Shown: positions 13,888 through 22,779 of the stretch, in pieces
Layout: each line of letters opens with the position of its first letter
Position numbering within the stretch: the first letter of the stretch is position 1
DNA from: Methylacidiphilum caldifontis
GTDB taxonomy: Bacteria; Verrucomicrobiota; Verrucomicrobiia; Methylacidiphilales; CAMAQI01
Direction of reading: 5' to 3'
DNA: 33,962 nucleotides
NCBI GenBank assembly: GCA_945860255.1
Contig: CAMAQI010000004.1
Coordinates: forward strand, 1-33,962
Made by a program: the position numbers and the translations under genes
The notes under the pieces: generated by a model
The model's input: only the letters and a program-made list of their open reading frames with translations
Told to the model about the DNA's origin: nothing
The model's database searches: none

Positions 13888-16800
13888 TTAAGTAAGCGCC
13901 TCCATCGCCTCGGACATTGTAGCGATCAAAGGGAGATTGGTGATTTGGGTGACATAGCCTTCCGTATCCCGTTGAATCTCTTTTTGACAAATCACCACCG
14001 TTTGCGCATGAGGAACCATGACACCGAGCCGCTCGGGAGGGAAAGCCATGACTAATTGAAGTTGAAATAAATGAGCTAATGCGAGGCAATCCTCAATGCC
14101 ATCCCCTGAAAGTTTCGAGAAAGCTTCATCCATAACAACGATACCGAGTTGCTGGGAGCGGGAGGAGGAGCGGTCGCCACGATCATAAACGCGCCGGAAA
14201 GCCGCAAGCATCGAGATGAAAAATGGAGCCTGACTCTCACCGCCGCTGAGATTTCGGCCTGATCGACTGAGGGAAATCGGCGGGGCATCAGGCTTATCGG
14301 CGGGAACCATTTCGAGATCGTAACGATGATAATTTCTGTAATCGAGAAGGCGTCGAGCACGATCGTCATTTTGATCGGAGGCATAAACTGCTTGCATGAG
14401 CGATTCCTTCGCCTGTCGCACCTCGTCATCCTGGATCCCCGACATGAGAGGGTCTGTCGCTTCAAGTCCAGAATTTAAAAGAGTCCAAAGAGCCGCATAG
14501 CCTGCGGTATCTTTTCGTTGACTGATTCGATAGCGAAATCTACCGACCGGACGACTCAGATAACGATCGAGAAGTTTGATCGTATTCTGTGCCTCCGAGA
14601 TTCGGCGATTTAGTTCATTAAGAACATTCTCTTCGAGGCGTCGTTCCCATTCACGCTTCCGATCTGCGGCGAGAAGTCGAGATTTCTCGAGTTCGACTGT
14701 GTCGAGAGTCTGAAGCCGAGAGTCCCACATTTCATTACTTTCATCTTCTGGCGAAAATGAATCCTGATATTCCGGGTGAAGGAGATACCCTTGAGAACTG
14801 CGTGAGTTTAAAAGAGCCATTCGCTCCTGTTTCCGTTTTTCACGGAATTCAACCGCTTGAATACTTGCTTCTTGCCTCGATTGGGTGATTGCGGAAAAGA
14901 TCTCAGTCCATTTTTGAAATTTCTTGCGCACTTCATTTTCTCTCTCCTGGAGCTCGGTTTCAAGTATCCCCGGAAAAGAACTCTTTAATTTTGTCAAACT
15001 TGAAAGTCTCTCAATCGTCGCCTGCTGAAGTTCAGCGATCGCCGTGGCAAGGTTATCACGAATCGGTCGTGCGCTCGTCTCAAAATGGATCCGATTGTTT
15101 CTTAAAATGCCGATCTCCTCGTTCAGATGCCGCTCTTTTTCCTCAAGTTCATGGAGGCGGGTTTGACGTGATTCACGTTCTGGAGTCATGAGAATGGCGA
15201 GGGTCTCACGAATTCGAGAAAGTTCCGCCTCCATCTCAGGCAATTGCGCCAATTCCATCGACCGATCGGGTACGGATCCATCTCCCAGACCTCCTTGTCT
15301 CCCTTGACTAATCCAAGTCTCGACATCACTCTTTTGTTGTTCAACGGCCCCCTTCTCGGCACGCAACTCAATCTGTTCCTTCTGCTTGATGGCTCTCATC
15401 CGTTGAAGCCCTTCACGCCCTAAAGTGAGTTCGACGCTAGAACCCGGTTTCAATCGATGTCGCAACGGGGTTTGTTTAAAAATCCCTTCTGGGGTGATGG
15501 CGAGATCGTGTTCAACCGATTCGAGTTCCTCAATGGTTTCGACGCATTGTATTTTTCCTAAAAGAGATTCGACATATCGCTGTGCTTGGGGATGGAGGAT
15601 CTCCACTTTATCCAAAAGCGAATTCTCCGCTGGCGGCAAGGAGGGAGAGTGATTGGCTTTCATCGGAGAAAGTTTTTCGATTTCGGAGGGATTAAGCAAC
15701 GATTCCATCTCTCGGCCGGGGGCCGTTTTTCGGAGAAGCTCAAGTGCAATTCGGTAATCACTCTCCTTTTCGACCACGAGCGCCCAACGATTCCGGCCCA
15801 AATAAAGCTCCAAGGCAGGCCACCATCGCTCTGCTTCGGGCTTCACTTCAATCAATCGGCCAAGCTGCTGAACACGATTTCCTAATTTTTTTTGAAGCGC
15901 AGTCAAAAGCGGAAAGGTGCCGGGTGCCTGACCTTTGGAGAGGTTCTCCAGATCATCTGCCAATTGGATCAACCGCTTTTCATAAGAAACGATCTGATCC
16001 CGCAGCGGAAGAGATAATCTCTCAACCTCAGTCCATATCTCGTGAAAGCGAGAGGCGAGTAGCGGAAGAGCTGATAATCGTTCAACCTCCTTTCCTGTAC
16101 GTAGCTGCGCAAGAAGTTGATCGTTAACGATCAGACCCTCTGCAAGCCCCTCCAATCGTATCGAACGCCCGTGTTTTAGCCATTGCATCCAGCGATAGTG
16201 ACGATCTTCGATTTGTTGTTGTGTCGATTTACGGACCTCAAGAAGCTGAGTTACTTTATCCTCTATATTTCGTTTTGATCGATCAAGTTCCGAGAGTTTC
16301 GCGCCATCAATATCGGATTGAATCTCAAATCGAACCCCAGCAAGGAGCTGCCGGGTCTCCTCGGACTCCTTGGCTTTCAAAGACAAAGCCATAAGCTCCT
16401 GTTCCCGTTCTGTTTCCAGACGCTTTAAGTGAGCGGCGTGCAAGTCGCGCCGTTCTTCAAGTTGAAGACATTTGAGATGATCGTGGAGATAATTAAGGAT
16501 CGACTCGTCTCGGCGCGCCCTGTGAAAAGTTTTATGATGATCGGAGATTCGCCGAAGAAAAAGTGCTTCATTTTCCTGTTTCTCCAAACGTTTGCGTGTG
16601 TCGTCATAGGCTTGCAATGCCGAACGAACTTCACGGACATCGAGAGGACTTTCCTCCAGAATGAATTCGCGAATGAATTTCTCAACATTCTCCTCAATCT
16701 CAAACGCTATCGCTTTGGGGAAAGTCCGATGGAAAGCATGTGCATCAAAATTCAAATGACGCGGAGCCGCCATCTCCTCGAGATAATCTTTCTGACGGCC

Positions 16801-17313
16801 GAACAGACTTTCATTTCCATGTTCACGTCGAAGCCATGTACGGAAATCCTCCTCAGAGAGAAGTTGCCCATCCGGGGCAATCATTGCGTAATCTAGGCGT
16901 TCAGGAATACAAAAATAAGTCGGCTTGGGCGCAGCATCAGGACTTGTGAATCCTAAACGGATTCCCCACGTTTCCCGTTGAGGAGGGTTGTTTTTATTCT
17001 CCGATTTACGTGTAAATTCCAATGCGACCAAGGTCACCCCGTTTTGACGGAGAAAATGCCGCTGACCGTTTCGAATTTGATTCGTATCTCCGAGACAATA
17101 TCCGACAAGATCTCGTCCTTGCTTATTTCCCGCCGCAGCCCGGTTAGCGCGCCAATGCTCGCCTAAAAGAACATATTGAATCAGATCAAGCAAAGCCGAC
17201 TTTCCCGTTCCAAAAGCCCCTGAAATCAAAACATTATCTTGAACATCGAAAATTTGCCGGAATCCATACCAATTTAAAGCAATGATACGAGTGAGAGAGA
17301 TTCGTTGACTCAT
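13888..17313 (-). CDS. jetC: Wadjet SMC-like ATPase JetC
   Basis: 1,141 residues from ATG 17313, which overlaps the jetB stop by four bases (ATGA). The frame is open further upstream but overlaps jetB. Walker A GAFGTGKS is at 32-39 after an SMC-type N-terminus (IALNWYGF...). Long charged coiled-coil arms extend from about 240 to 470 and 640 to 930, with a hinge region around 480-640. The ABC signature LSGGESQ is near 1022-1028 and Walker B with catalytic Glu (VVMDEAF) near 1059-1065. This is the MukB/MksB-like loop-extruding motor of the Wadjet anti-plasmid complex. Frame, size and motifs all look intact. It works with JetA (kleisin), JetB (KITE) and JetD (nuclease). Confidence 0.9.
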   Translation of the reverse strand: MSQRISLTRIIALNWYGFRQIFDVQDNVLISGAFGTGKSALLDLIQYVLLGEHWRANRAAAGNKQGRDLVGYCLGDTNQIRNGQRHFLRQNGVTLVALEFTRKSENKNNPPQRETWGIRLGFTSPDAAPKPTYFCIPERLDYAMIAPDGQLLSEEDFRTWLRREHGNESLFGRQKDYLEEMAAPRHLNFDAHAFHRTFPKAIAFEIEENVEKFIREFILEESPLDVREVRSALQAYDDTRKRLEKQENEALFLRRISDHHKTFHRARRDESILNYLHDHLKCLQLEERRDLHAAHLKRLETEREQELMALSLKAKESEETRQLLAGVRFEIQSDIDGAKLSELDRSKRNIEDKVTQLLEVRKSTQQQIEDRHYRWMQWLKHGRSIRLEGLAEGLIVNDQLLAQLRTGKEVERLSALPLLASRFHEIWTEVERLSLPLRDQIVSYEKRLIQLADDLENLSKGQAPGTFPLLTALQKKLGNRVQQLGRLIEVKPEAERWWPALELYLGRNRWALVVEKESDYRIALELLRKTAPGREMESLLNPSEIEKLSPMKANHSPSLPPAENSLLDKVEILHPQAQRYVESLLGKIQCVETIEELESVEHDLAITPEGIFKQTPLRHRLKPGSSVELTLGREGLQRMRAIKQKEQIELRAEKGAVEQQKSDVETWISQGRQGGLGDGSVPDRSMELAQLPEMEAELSRIRETLAILMTPERESRQTRLHELEEKERHLNEEIGILRNNRIHFETSARPIRDNLATAIAELQQATIERLSSLTKLKSSFPGILETELQERENEVRKKFQKWTEIFSAITQSRQEASIQAVEFREKRKQERMALLNSRSSQGYLLHPEYQDSFSPEDESNEMWDSRLQTLDTVELEKSRLLAADRKREWERRLEENVLNELNRRISEAQNTIKLLDRYLSRPVGRFRYRISQRKDTAGYAALWTLLNSGLEATDPLMSGIQDDEVRQAKESLMQAVYASDQNDDRARRLLDYRNYHRYDLEMVPADKPDAPPISLSRSGRNLSGGESQAPFFISMLAAFRRVYDRGDRSSSRSQQLGIVVMDEAFSKLSGDGIEDCLALAHLFQLQLVMAFPPERLGVMVPHAQTVVICQKEIQRDTEGYVTQITNLPLIATMSEAMEALT

Positions 17314-17951
17314 TGGGGATCCTTTTTTTCCAGCATGAACTCCACAGCAGTCGATTGCAACGCAAGGACCTTTTGATCCCAAGCAGCGGCGTTCTCAAAC
17401 GGGATCACCCGCACAAGCGTCGGAAGAATTTCAATTTGCGAATGACCAAAGAGTGAGGACTCCTCATGCCATTGAATCCGCACGAGGCGACGTTGGCGGA
17501 GCTTGCTGAGCATCTCCCGGAGCTGTGCCGCCGTTGGAAGTTCAATTGCTTGAAAATAAAGCTTCAGACGTTGCCAGACCTCGTTCGCCGTGATGATCAC
17601 CGTCTCTATCGATTGCTCCATTTTAATATCGTGGTAAATACGCCAGAGTGTGAGAACCAACAAGGTCTCTGCTTTTGTGAATTGAGCCATCAACTCGCAC
17701 TCCCCAGGAACTGGACAGATTTGAAAGATCGGATGATCGGGATCGGCAATCAGTCGTAAATGCAATGGCGTAAGATACTCCGTAATCTCCGCCTGATATT
17801 CACGCCCTAGCAGATAAAGCTCTCGATCACGTCCCGAATCCCCAAATAGCGCCCCATTGGCAAGAAGTGAGGATAAAATATTAGAGATCGAAGATCGATC
17901 CTCTTCTCGAATCCGATTCCAAGTCGTAAATGTAGGCCAATGGTTAGACAT
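17310..17951 (-). CDS. jetB: Wadjet subunit JetB (DUF4194, KITE protein)
   Basis: 213 residues. It is a winged-helix type protein with the DUF4194 pattern: LLANGALFGDSGRDRELYLLGREYQ early, KAETLLVLTLWRIYHDI in the middle and a second winged-helix stretch (TAAQLREMLSKLRQRRLVRI) before a C-terminal beta part. In the complex it acts as MukE/KITE partner, bridging kleisin JetA and the SMC heads of JetC. The stop overlaps the jetC start (17310-17313) and it begins 21 bases after jetA, so it is firmly in the operon. Identification rests on position and pattern together; the sequence alone would be less certain. Confidence 0.82.
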   Translation of the reverse strand: MSNHWPTFTTWNRIREEDRSSISNILSSLLANGALFGDSGRDRELYLLGREYQAEITEYLTPLHLRLIADPDHPIFQICPVPGECELMAQFTKAETLLVLTLWRIYHDIKMEQSIETVIITANEVWQRLKLYFQAIELPTAAQLREMLSKLRQRRLVRIQWHEESSLFGHSQIEILPTLVRVIPFENAAAWDQKVLALQSTAVEFMLEKKDPQ

Positions 17952-17972
17952 AAATAGTGCTTCAATGATTTA

Positions 17973-19457
17973 TTAGGCGGTTCTCTCCAATGTCAATCGC
18001 TCCATCAATCGATCAGCCTCCGGGTCACGCGGAATCTCTTCTGGGTTCATTGCAAAATCGGCTCGCGCCGGCCGAACTTTCCATCGCACTTCGCGAGAGG
18101 AGACCGCAGAAGGTCCATGATCAAATGCAAGGGTCGCCAGTAAATCAAGCATATCATCCTCAATATGAAGATGAAGCGTTTCTGTGGAAAGTTGATTTCC
18201 TTTTTCAGGAAGATGCTTTTCGATAAAACGAGCGGCTCGCTGAGGGGTCAAGATATTCAGATTTCTCCGTCGTATCTCCTCTTGCGCCTTAATCGCATCG
18301 CCTGTTTGAGTATTAAACGAGAGGGAAAGATCGATCGATCCTTTTTGTCGACGCGGCCGTGCGAGTGAGTCTTGTCCATAATAAAGCCTTACCCATGGAG
18401 AGAGCAGTGGCATCCCTAGCTCTGAAGCAAGTTCCGCAAAAGATTTTCCCTGATGCAACTCCGAGGCCTCTTCTAAATATGATTTCACCTGTTCCGGAAA
18501 TCGACTGCGCATCTCCGTCTGATATCGATATCGGGCAGCCGAAAGTCGGCTGAAATCGGACATCCGTCCATCGATCAGCCGTTGTTTGATCGGGATTCCC
18601 GCAAGTAGTCGATCAAGCTTTATAAACCATCGTTCAGACTCAATGTAAGCCAATTCATTTTCGATTTGATGATGCTTCGCCAGTCCCTCCGCAAGCCGTT
18701 GCTTCGCAAAAGGATCGTTCGCAGCCTCTTGCGTGATCGAACGTGCTTGCGTCAAGCGGGTGATCAATCCCCCTTCCTGAAGGGCATCATAACAGACCAT
18801 GTGCTCTCCCGCATGAAAATCGACGAGAAATCGCTGCAACGTCTCCTGAGCTGAATGACTAGCACGTTGAAGACCTTCTTGTTGAAGGATCAAAATCTCC
18901 ACTGCATGCATTTGCTCCTCCGCCTGTTGAGCGCGGGCAAGTAAATCTTTCACCGTTTGCCTCATCTCCTCAGGACCCAGCCGACTCGGATCAAGTGCCC
19001 TGTCACGAAGGAGATCATTACAGAGCGAACGAAGGGTCGTGGTGAAATCCTTCAACTCCGCAGGACGATCCTCCGCCAAATCTCGAAGCAAATGCAATAA
19101 TCTACGCAATCCCGGCGAGATCAATACATAGTGTTTATCAAGATCAATGCGACGCTCCTGAATCCAATGACTTTCAATCAATCGATTAAAAAAATGTCCC
19201 GCCCGTTGATAAAGATCTTTAAATCCCCCCCCTTCATCCTCTTCGAGTTGAAGATCAGGGTGTTCAAGAAGAACCTCGCGAATTAATGAACGGGCATCGG
19301 AATAATCGATCTGTCCCCCCTCATCCGATGCCTCCATCAGCCGTTCTGCACAATCCATATAAATCGCTGCGGAAGGACGACTCAACGGACGGAAAAAGCC
19401 CCCAGCAAGAAGAGGTGCCAGCCGTATTCCAAGGGAACGGTTATTCTGATCAGTCAT
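17973..19457 (-). CDS. jetA: Wadjet kleisin-like subunit JetA (type II JetA/DUF5716-like)
   Basis: 494 residues from ATG 19457. The N-terminus (LAGGFFRPLSRPSAAIYMDCAERLMEA, then YSDARSLIREVL) resembles JetA of type II Wadjet more than the DUF3375 JetA of type I; this typing is from memory and moderately sure. The middle is helical and rich in Gln/Glu (about 160-260), fitting the kleisin coiled coil, and a winged-helix-like C-terminal part follows (ILTPQRAARFIEKHL). In the complex it links the JetC heads and binds JetB. It is the first jet gene, 21 bases ahead of jetB and 45 bases after the AAA/PD-(D/E)XK gene, so a shared transcript from above 21047 is likely. Confidence 0.8.
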   Translation of the reverse strand: MTDQNNRSLGIRLAPLLAGGFFRPLSRPSAAIYMDCAERLMEASDEGGQIDYSDARSLIREVLLEHPDLQLEEDEGGGFKDLYQRAGHFFNRLIESHWIQERRIDLDKHYVLISPGLRRLLHLLRDLAEDRPAELKDFTTTLRSLCNDLLRDRALDPSRLGPEEMRQTVKDLLARAQQAEEQMHAVEILILQQEGLQRASHSAQETLQRFLVDFHAGEHMVCYDALQEGGLITRLTQARSITQEAANDPFAKQRLAEGLAKHHQIENELAYIESERWFIKLDRLLAGIPIKQRLIDGRMSDFSRLSAARYRYQTEMRSRFPEQVKSYLEEASELHQGKSFAELASELGMPLLSPWVRLYYGQDSLARPRRQKGSIDLSLSFNTQTGDAIKAQEEIRRRNLNILTPQRAARFIEKHLPEKGNQLSTETLHLHIEDDMLDLLATLAFDHGPSAVSSREVRWKVRPARADFAMNPEEIPRDPEADRLMERLTLERTA

Positions 19458-19502
19458 TATTTCTGATAATCCTACTTTATACGAATGAACTCTCCAGCCT
19501 CC

Positions 19503-21047
19503 TCAACAGCCGACAAAATTGAGTTTTTTTCCTTCCACTTCAATCTGATTCCAATAAATCTTCTCCTCTGCACTCTTGCCGCTCTTTCGATCGAAGATCA
19601 CGACCCAGCCTTCTGGTTCTCCGACTCGATCAAGATAGCGCGCCAACTGTTCTTTGGCCTCTTCGCGGGTCTTCGGGCCGTAATAAAGTTTTACCTCGAC
19701 GGGATATCGCTTCCCCTCAAATTCCACAAGAAGATCTAAGCGTCCACTTCCTAAGGCGAATTCCCGCAAGATCGTCCCCCCGCCATTAATCACCCGTTGT
19801 AAAAAAGCCATCAAGATCAGATGGGGTGCCGCCTCCTTGTAATCGTAACGCTCCACCCACATCTCTGCATTCTCCTGCCAGAATTGTTGAAAACCACGCA
19901 AAAGCCGATTCATATCAAGTCCTGACTCGATCTTGTACCACGGAAATGAAGAGGATTCCATAAACCGCTGCGTGCTATAGGAAAGGGTTCGCAACATCAC
20001 CTCGGCATAGATCGGGTTCGCCGGAACTACTTTTTTCATCTCTTCTTTGATCAATCCTAGATCGAGGCAATAACGATAATCATCATCTGTAAATTCAAAA
20101 CCCTCCTCATCTCCCAAGATCACCGGCTCCATAATCCTCCGAACCCTCGGCTCTTTCAATCGCTCCAAAAGACTATCAATATGGGTATCCCGTCTCAAAA
20201 TAATATTCTGGATCGCCTCCTCCACCATCAGAACAGTCACTGGCTTGCTCATGTCAAATGCAAGAATCTCTTGAATTGCTTCCCTTGCGACGGCATTGAC
20301 TAACCACGGCTGGCCCCCAGTTCTCTCTTGGACTCGCTCGATGACTCCTGCCTCAAAACGTTGTCCTGTCTCTGTCGTATGCTGGGCATAGAGTCCTCGA
20401 ACCTCCTCTAATGTGAAATTACTTAATGTCAAGGACCGTGCCACAATATTAAAGGGACTCGCCGACCCCAAGGTCTCACGATCTGAGCGAATCTGTGATT
20501 GATAATCTCTGATATTGCGCATCCCCACCAAGGCCATCGCATGCGGAAAAGGGAGTTGCCCTCGGTTAATGTAACCGTTGCGGATCTGCGAAAGAAAACT
20601 CAGCATCAGATCATTCCGAAGACAGTCGACCTCATCCCAAAGAACGATCAACGGTTTAGTCGATTTCTTACAAAGAAAACTTAAGGCCTCTCGCAGATCA
20701 TTCAACGGTTGACCTGACGTAGGAATCGAGAGATCTGGAGGAAATCCCGGAACGATCTGACTCTGAATCTCTAGCTCGCGGATAATCCCAGGGATCCCCT
20801 CTTCAATACGTTGAACCATCCGCAGCTGTTCCAAAGAACAGTAGAGGGCGTGATAACGACCGCCTTCATTCAAAGCATCAGCCAATGATTTTAATAACGT
20901 CGTTTTTCCCGACTGGCGCGCGGCATGGAGAATGAAATAGGCCTCCTGATCGATCAACGGCAAGATGGCTCGACAGCGATCAATCGCCAAAAGCATATAA
21001 TGTTTATCAGAACGACAAGGCCCCATCGTGTTAAAAAAACGACTCAT
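19503..21047 (-). CDS. AAA ATPase fused to a PD-(D/E)XK nuclease-like domain
   Basis: 514 residues from ATG 21047; a TTG seven codons upstream is a possible but weaker start. Walker A AARQSGKT is at 42-49 and Walker B with WDEVD follows near 137-143 (LIVLWDEVDCL). Sensor and lid parts follow (MALVGMRNIRDYQSQIR; ERTGGQPWLVNAVARE), as in archaeal-type AAA-like proteins. The C-terminal 85 residues carry a PD-(D/E)XK core: Asp438 (GRLDLLVEF), Glu451 and Lys453 (YPVEVKLYY). Similar fusions are common orphan genes with unknown function. Here it heads the Wadjet operon on the same strand, 45 bases before jetA, so a defence role is plausible. Whether it works with Jet proteins or is an independent resident is open. 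Confidence 0.75.
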   Translation of the reverse strand: MSRFFNTMGPCRSDKHYMLLAIDRCRAILPLIDQEAYFILHAARQSGKTTLLKSLADALNEGGRYHALYCSLEQLRMVQRIEEGIPGIIRELEIQSQIVPGFPPDLSIPTSGQPLNDLREALSFLCKKSTKPLIVLWDEVDCLRNDLMLSFLSQIRNGYINRGQLPFPHAMALVGMRNIRDYQSQIRSDRETLGSASPFNIVARSLTLSNFTLEEVRGLYAQHTTETGQRFEAGVIERVQERTGGQPWLVNAVAREAIQEILAFDMSKPVTVLMVEEAIQNIILRRDTHIDSLLERLKEPRVRRIMEPVILGDEEGFEFTDDDYRYCLDLGLIKEEMKKVVPANPIYAEVMLRTLSYSTQRFMESSSFPWYKIESGLDMNRLLRGFQQFWQENAEMWVERYDYKEAAPHLILMAFLQRVINGGGTILREFALGSGRLDLLVEFEGKRYPVEVKLYYGPKTREEAKEQLARYLDRVGEPEGWVVIFDRKSGKSAEEKIYWNQIEVEGKKLNFVGC

Positions 21048-21053
21048 ATTTAA

Positions 21054-21090
21054 ATTATAACAAAACAAAAAGAGTTGAACAGTCGTTTAC
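21054..21090 (-). promoter_or_regulatory. Candidate promoter for the AAA/jet operon
   Basis: On the minus strand TATAAT occupies 21059-21054. A weak -35 (TGTTCA) lies about 16 bases upstream. Transcription would begin near 21047, i.e. at the ATG itself, suggesting a leaderless mRNA or a start further upstream. It lies in the 125-bp gap shared with the divergent nagB. Confidence 0.4.
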
Positions 21091-21172
21091 TGCTTCAAAT
21101 CTTCGATCTTTTTCTCTTCTCATTTTTGTTTCACAATGCTCCAGAATCAGAGAGAATACAAAAAGAAACCCT

Positions 21173-21982
21173 ATGGAAATTATCATTCTTCCGGATGCCA
21201 CGACAGGCGGTGCTTATGCGGCGCGCATGATTGAGAAACTTGTTCGAAACAAACCGAAGGCCGTGCTCGGACTGGCAACCGGGAGCACCCCGATTCCTGT
21301 CTATCAAAATTTGATTCAGAAACACCAAGAGGAGAACCTCGATTTTTCCCAAGTGACCACCTTCAATCTCGATGAATATCTCGGGCTTGATCCCTCACAT
21401 CCCGCCTCTTATCACTCTTTTATGCGAGAGCATCTTTTCTCAAAATTGAATATTCCACAGTCACAGATTCATATTCCGGATGGATTAGCTCCCGACATTG
21501 AGGCTCATTGTGCAGCCTATGAGGCGGCCATTGTTAAAGCCGGCGGGATCGATCTTCAACTGCTTGGGATTGGGGGTGAGGGACATATTGGATTCAATGA
21601 GCCCTCCTCCTCGTTGACTTCACGAACACGGGTCAAAACTTTGATTCCGCGGACCCGGGAGGATAATAAACGATTTTTTAAACCCGAAGAAGCGGTTCCC
21701 CATCATGTACTGACGATGGGAATCGGAACCATTATGGAGGCGCGAACGATTCTTTTGCTCGCTTTTGGAGATGGGAAAGCGGAGGCGATTGCCCGCTCCC
21801 TCGAGGGACCGCTCACTGCGCGAATACCAGCCTCCATTCTCCAAATGCATCCCAAGACCATCGTTCTCCTTGATGAGGGCTCCGCATCAAAACTCGAGAT
21901 GAAAGACTATTATCGTTATGTTTATGAACATAAAGAGACCACGCATTCCATTCATAGAGAAGAAAATGAGCTTTTATCGTAA
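21173..21982 (+). CDS. nagB: Glucosamine-6-phosphate deaminase
   Basis: 269 residues, normal for NagB. It converts glucosamine-6-phosphate to fructose-6-phosphate and ammonia. Seen: the phosphate loop LATGSTP (34-40), catalytic Asp67 in FNLDEYLGL, and GIGGEGHIGFNEP with His138 and Glu143; position 136 is Glu where E. coli has Asp141, a site that varies in the family. SRTRVKTL and the TMGIGTIMEARTILLLAFG strand are also typical. It is the first gene of a plus-strand group with an MNT/HEPN pair and a PIG-L deacetylase. A deacetylase feeding NagB would make sense for amino sugar use, but the pairing is inferred. The E. coli-type allosteric sites cannot be judged here. Confidence 0.92.
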   Translation: MEIIILPDATTGGAYAARMIEKLVRNKPKAVLGLATGSTPIPVYQNLIQKHQEENLDFSQVTTFNLDEYLGLDPSHPASYHSFMREHLFSKLNIPQSQIHIPDGLAPDIEAHCAAYEAAIVKAGGIDLQLLGIGGEGHIGFNEPSSSLTSRTRVKTLIPRTREDNKRFFKPEEAVPHHVLTMGIGTIMEARTILLLAFGDGKAEAIARSLEGPLTARIPASILQMHPKTIVLLDEGSASKLEMKDYYRYVYEHKETTHSIHREENELLS

Positions 21983-22006
21983 GAATTAAACCCTTATCAT
22001 AAGGTT

Positions 22007-22372
22007 ATGTCTTTTTCAAAAATCGACCTTTCAGAAATCTCTCTTCCATGTGTGGAAGGAGCTGAAAATATTTTGCAAAAGTGTGTTCAAGTTTTAGCTG
22101 ATGATTTTGAAGCAGACGAAGTCTGGCTCTATGGCTCTTGTACAAAAGGATGTTCTCATCCTGAAAGCGACCTCGATTTCATGGTCGTTCGCGAATTAAA
22201 AGATTTAAAAAGACCAAGCCTCGAAGCCCTGAAGCTCCTACGCCCCTACCACAACGAGATCGGAATTGATCTCTTTGTGATCACCCCTGAAATTTGGAGT
22301 AAACGTCAAAAAAATCCAAACGGCGTCTATGCCGATATCATTCATCGAGGAAAAAAACTTTATGCGAGGTGA
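22007..22372 (+). CDS. Minimal nucleotidyltransferase (MNT) domain protein
   Basis: 121 residues. The nucleotidyltransferase signature is complete: Gly43-Ser44, ten residues, Asp55-Leu-Asp57, and a third acid Asp88 in GIDLFVI. Such small proteins pair with HEPN proteins; in some pairs (MntA-HepT) the MNT acts as antitoxin by adding AMP to the HEPN toxin. The gene overlaps the HEPN gene by 11 bases, so they are co-translated. It begins 24 bases after nagB. All catalytic residues are present. Whether it is a toxin-antitoxin component or a modifier of another target cannot be told from sequence alone. Confidence 0.85.
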   Translation: MSFSKIDLSEISLPCVEGAENILQKCVQVLADDFEADEVWLYGSCTKGCSHPESDLDFMVVRELKDLKRPSLEALKLLRPYHNEIGIDLFVITPEIWSKRQKNPNGVYADIIHRGKKLYAR

Positions 22373-22751
22373 TCCCTCCGACCCTCATGTTTGGCTCGCA
22401 TACGCAATACGAGACTATCAATGGGCTAAACGAGATCTAGAACAGGATGAGCCTCTACGCGCAGTCATCTCTCTCCAACAGACTGCTGAAAAAATTCTCA
22501 AAGCAAAACTAGTCTCTCTCGGTTGGTCTCTTCAAAAGTCACACTCCCTTAGTCATCTTCTTTCCGAACTTCATAAACATAATATTGATCATGATTGGTT
22601 TCAATCTTGCGCGGAGGCCCTTTCATACGAGTATTTTGCGGAAAGATATCCTGGTGACTTTGATGAGCCTCCTTCACTAATGGAGGTTCGAGAGTTCGAA
22701 GTTCAAGTTTTAAAGCTCATTCATCTGCTCTTTCCTGATTCGTTACATTAA
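22362..22751 (+). CDS. HEPN domain protein, partner of the MNT protein
   Basis: 129 residues from ATG 22362, inside the end of the MNT gene; a longer start would overlap more and adds no conserved part. The helical HEPN bundle is recognisable: YAIRDYQWAKRDL, then ISLQQTAEKILKAKLVSLGW, KSHSLSHLL and the ERYPGD motif. The RNase motif R-x4-6-H, usually in the later helices of toxic HEPN proteins, is not seen there; the only match, R2 to H9, sits at the very N-terminus and is probably chance. So it belongs to the non-catalytic or nucleotide-binding PF05168 type rather than a confirmed toxin. Function with the MNT partner is unknown. Confidence 0.82.
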   Translation: MRGDPSDPHVWLAYAIRDYQWAKRDLEQDEPLRAVISLQQTAEKILKAKLVSLGWSLQKSHSLSHLLSELHKHNIDHDWFQSCAEALSYEYFAERYPGDFDEPPSLMEVREFEVQVLKLIHLLFPDSLH

Positions 22752-22779
22752 TTTTATTCTGAATTAACCCTCTTTTTCT

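Noticed and set aside
13888..19457. The SMC operon as a new defence system
   Set aside because: The four genes and their order match Wadjet, which is already described. Only the upstream AAA/nuclease gene is kept as a possible novelty.
21578..21590. Glu136 in NagB instead of E. coli Asp141 as an inactivating change
   Set aside because: This position differs among known NagB proteins, and Asp67, His138 and Glu143 are present.
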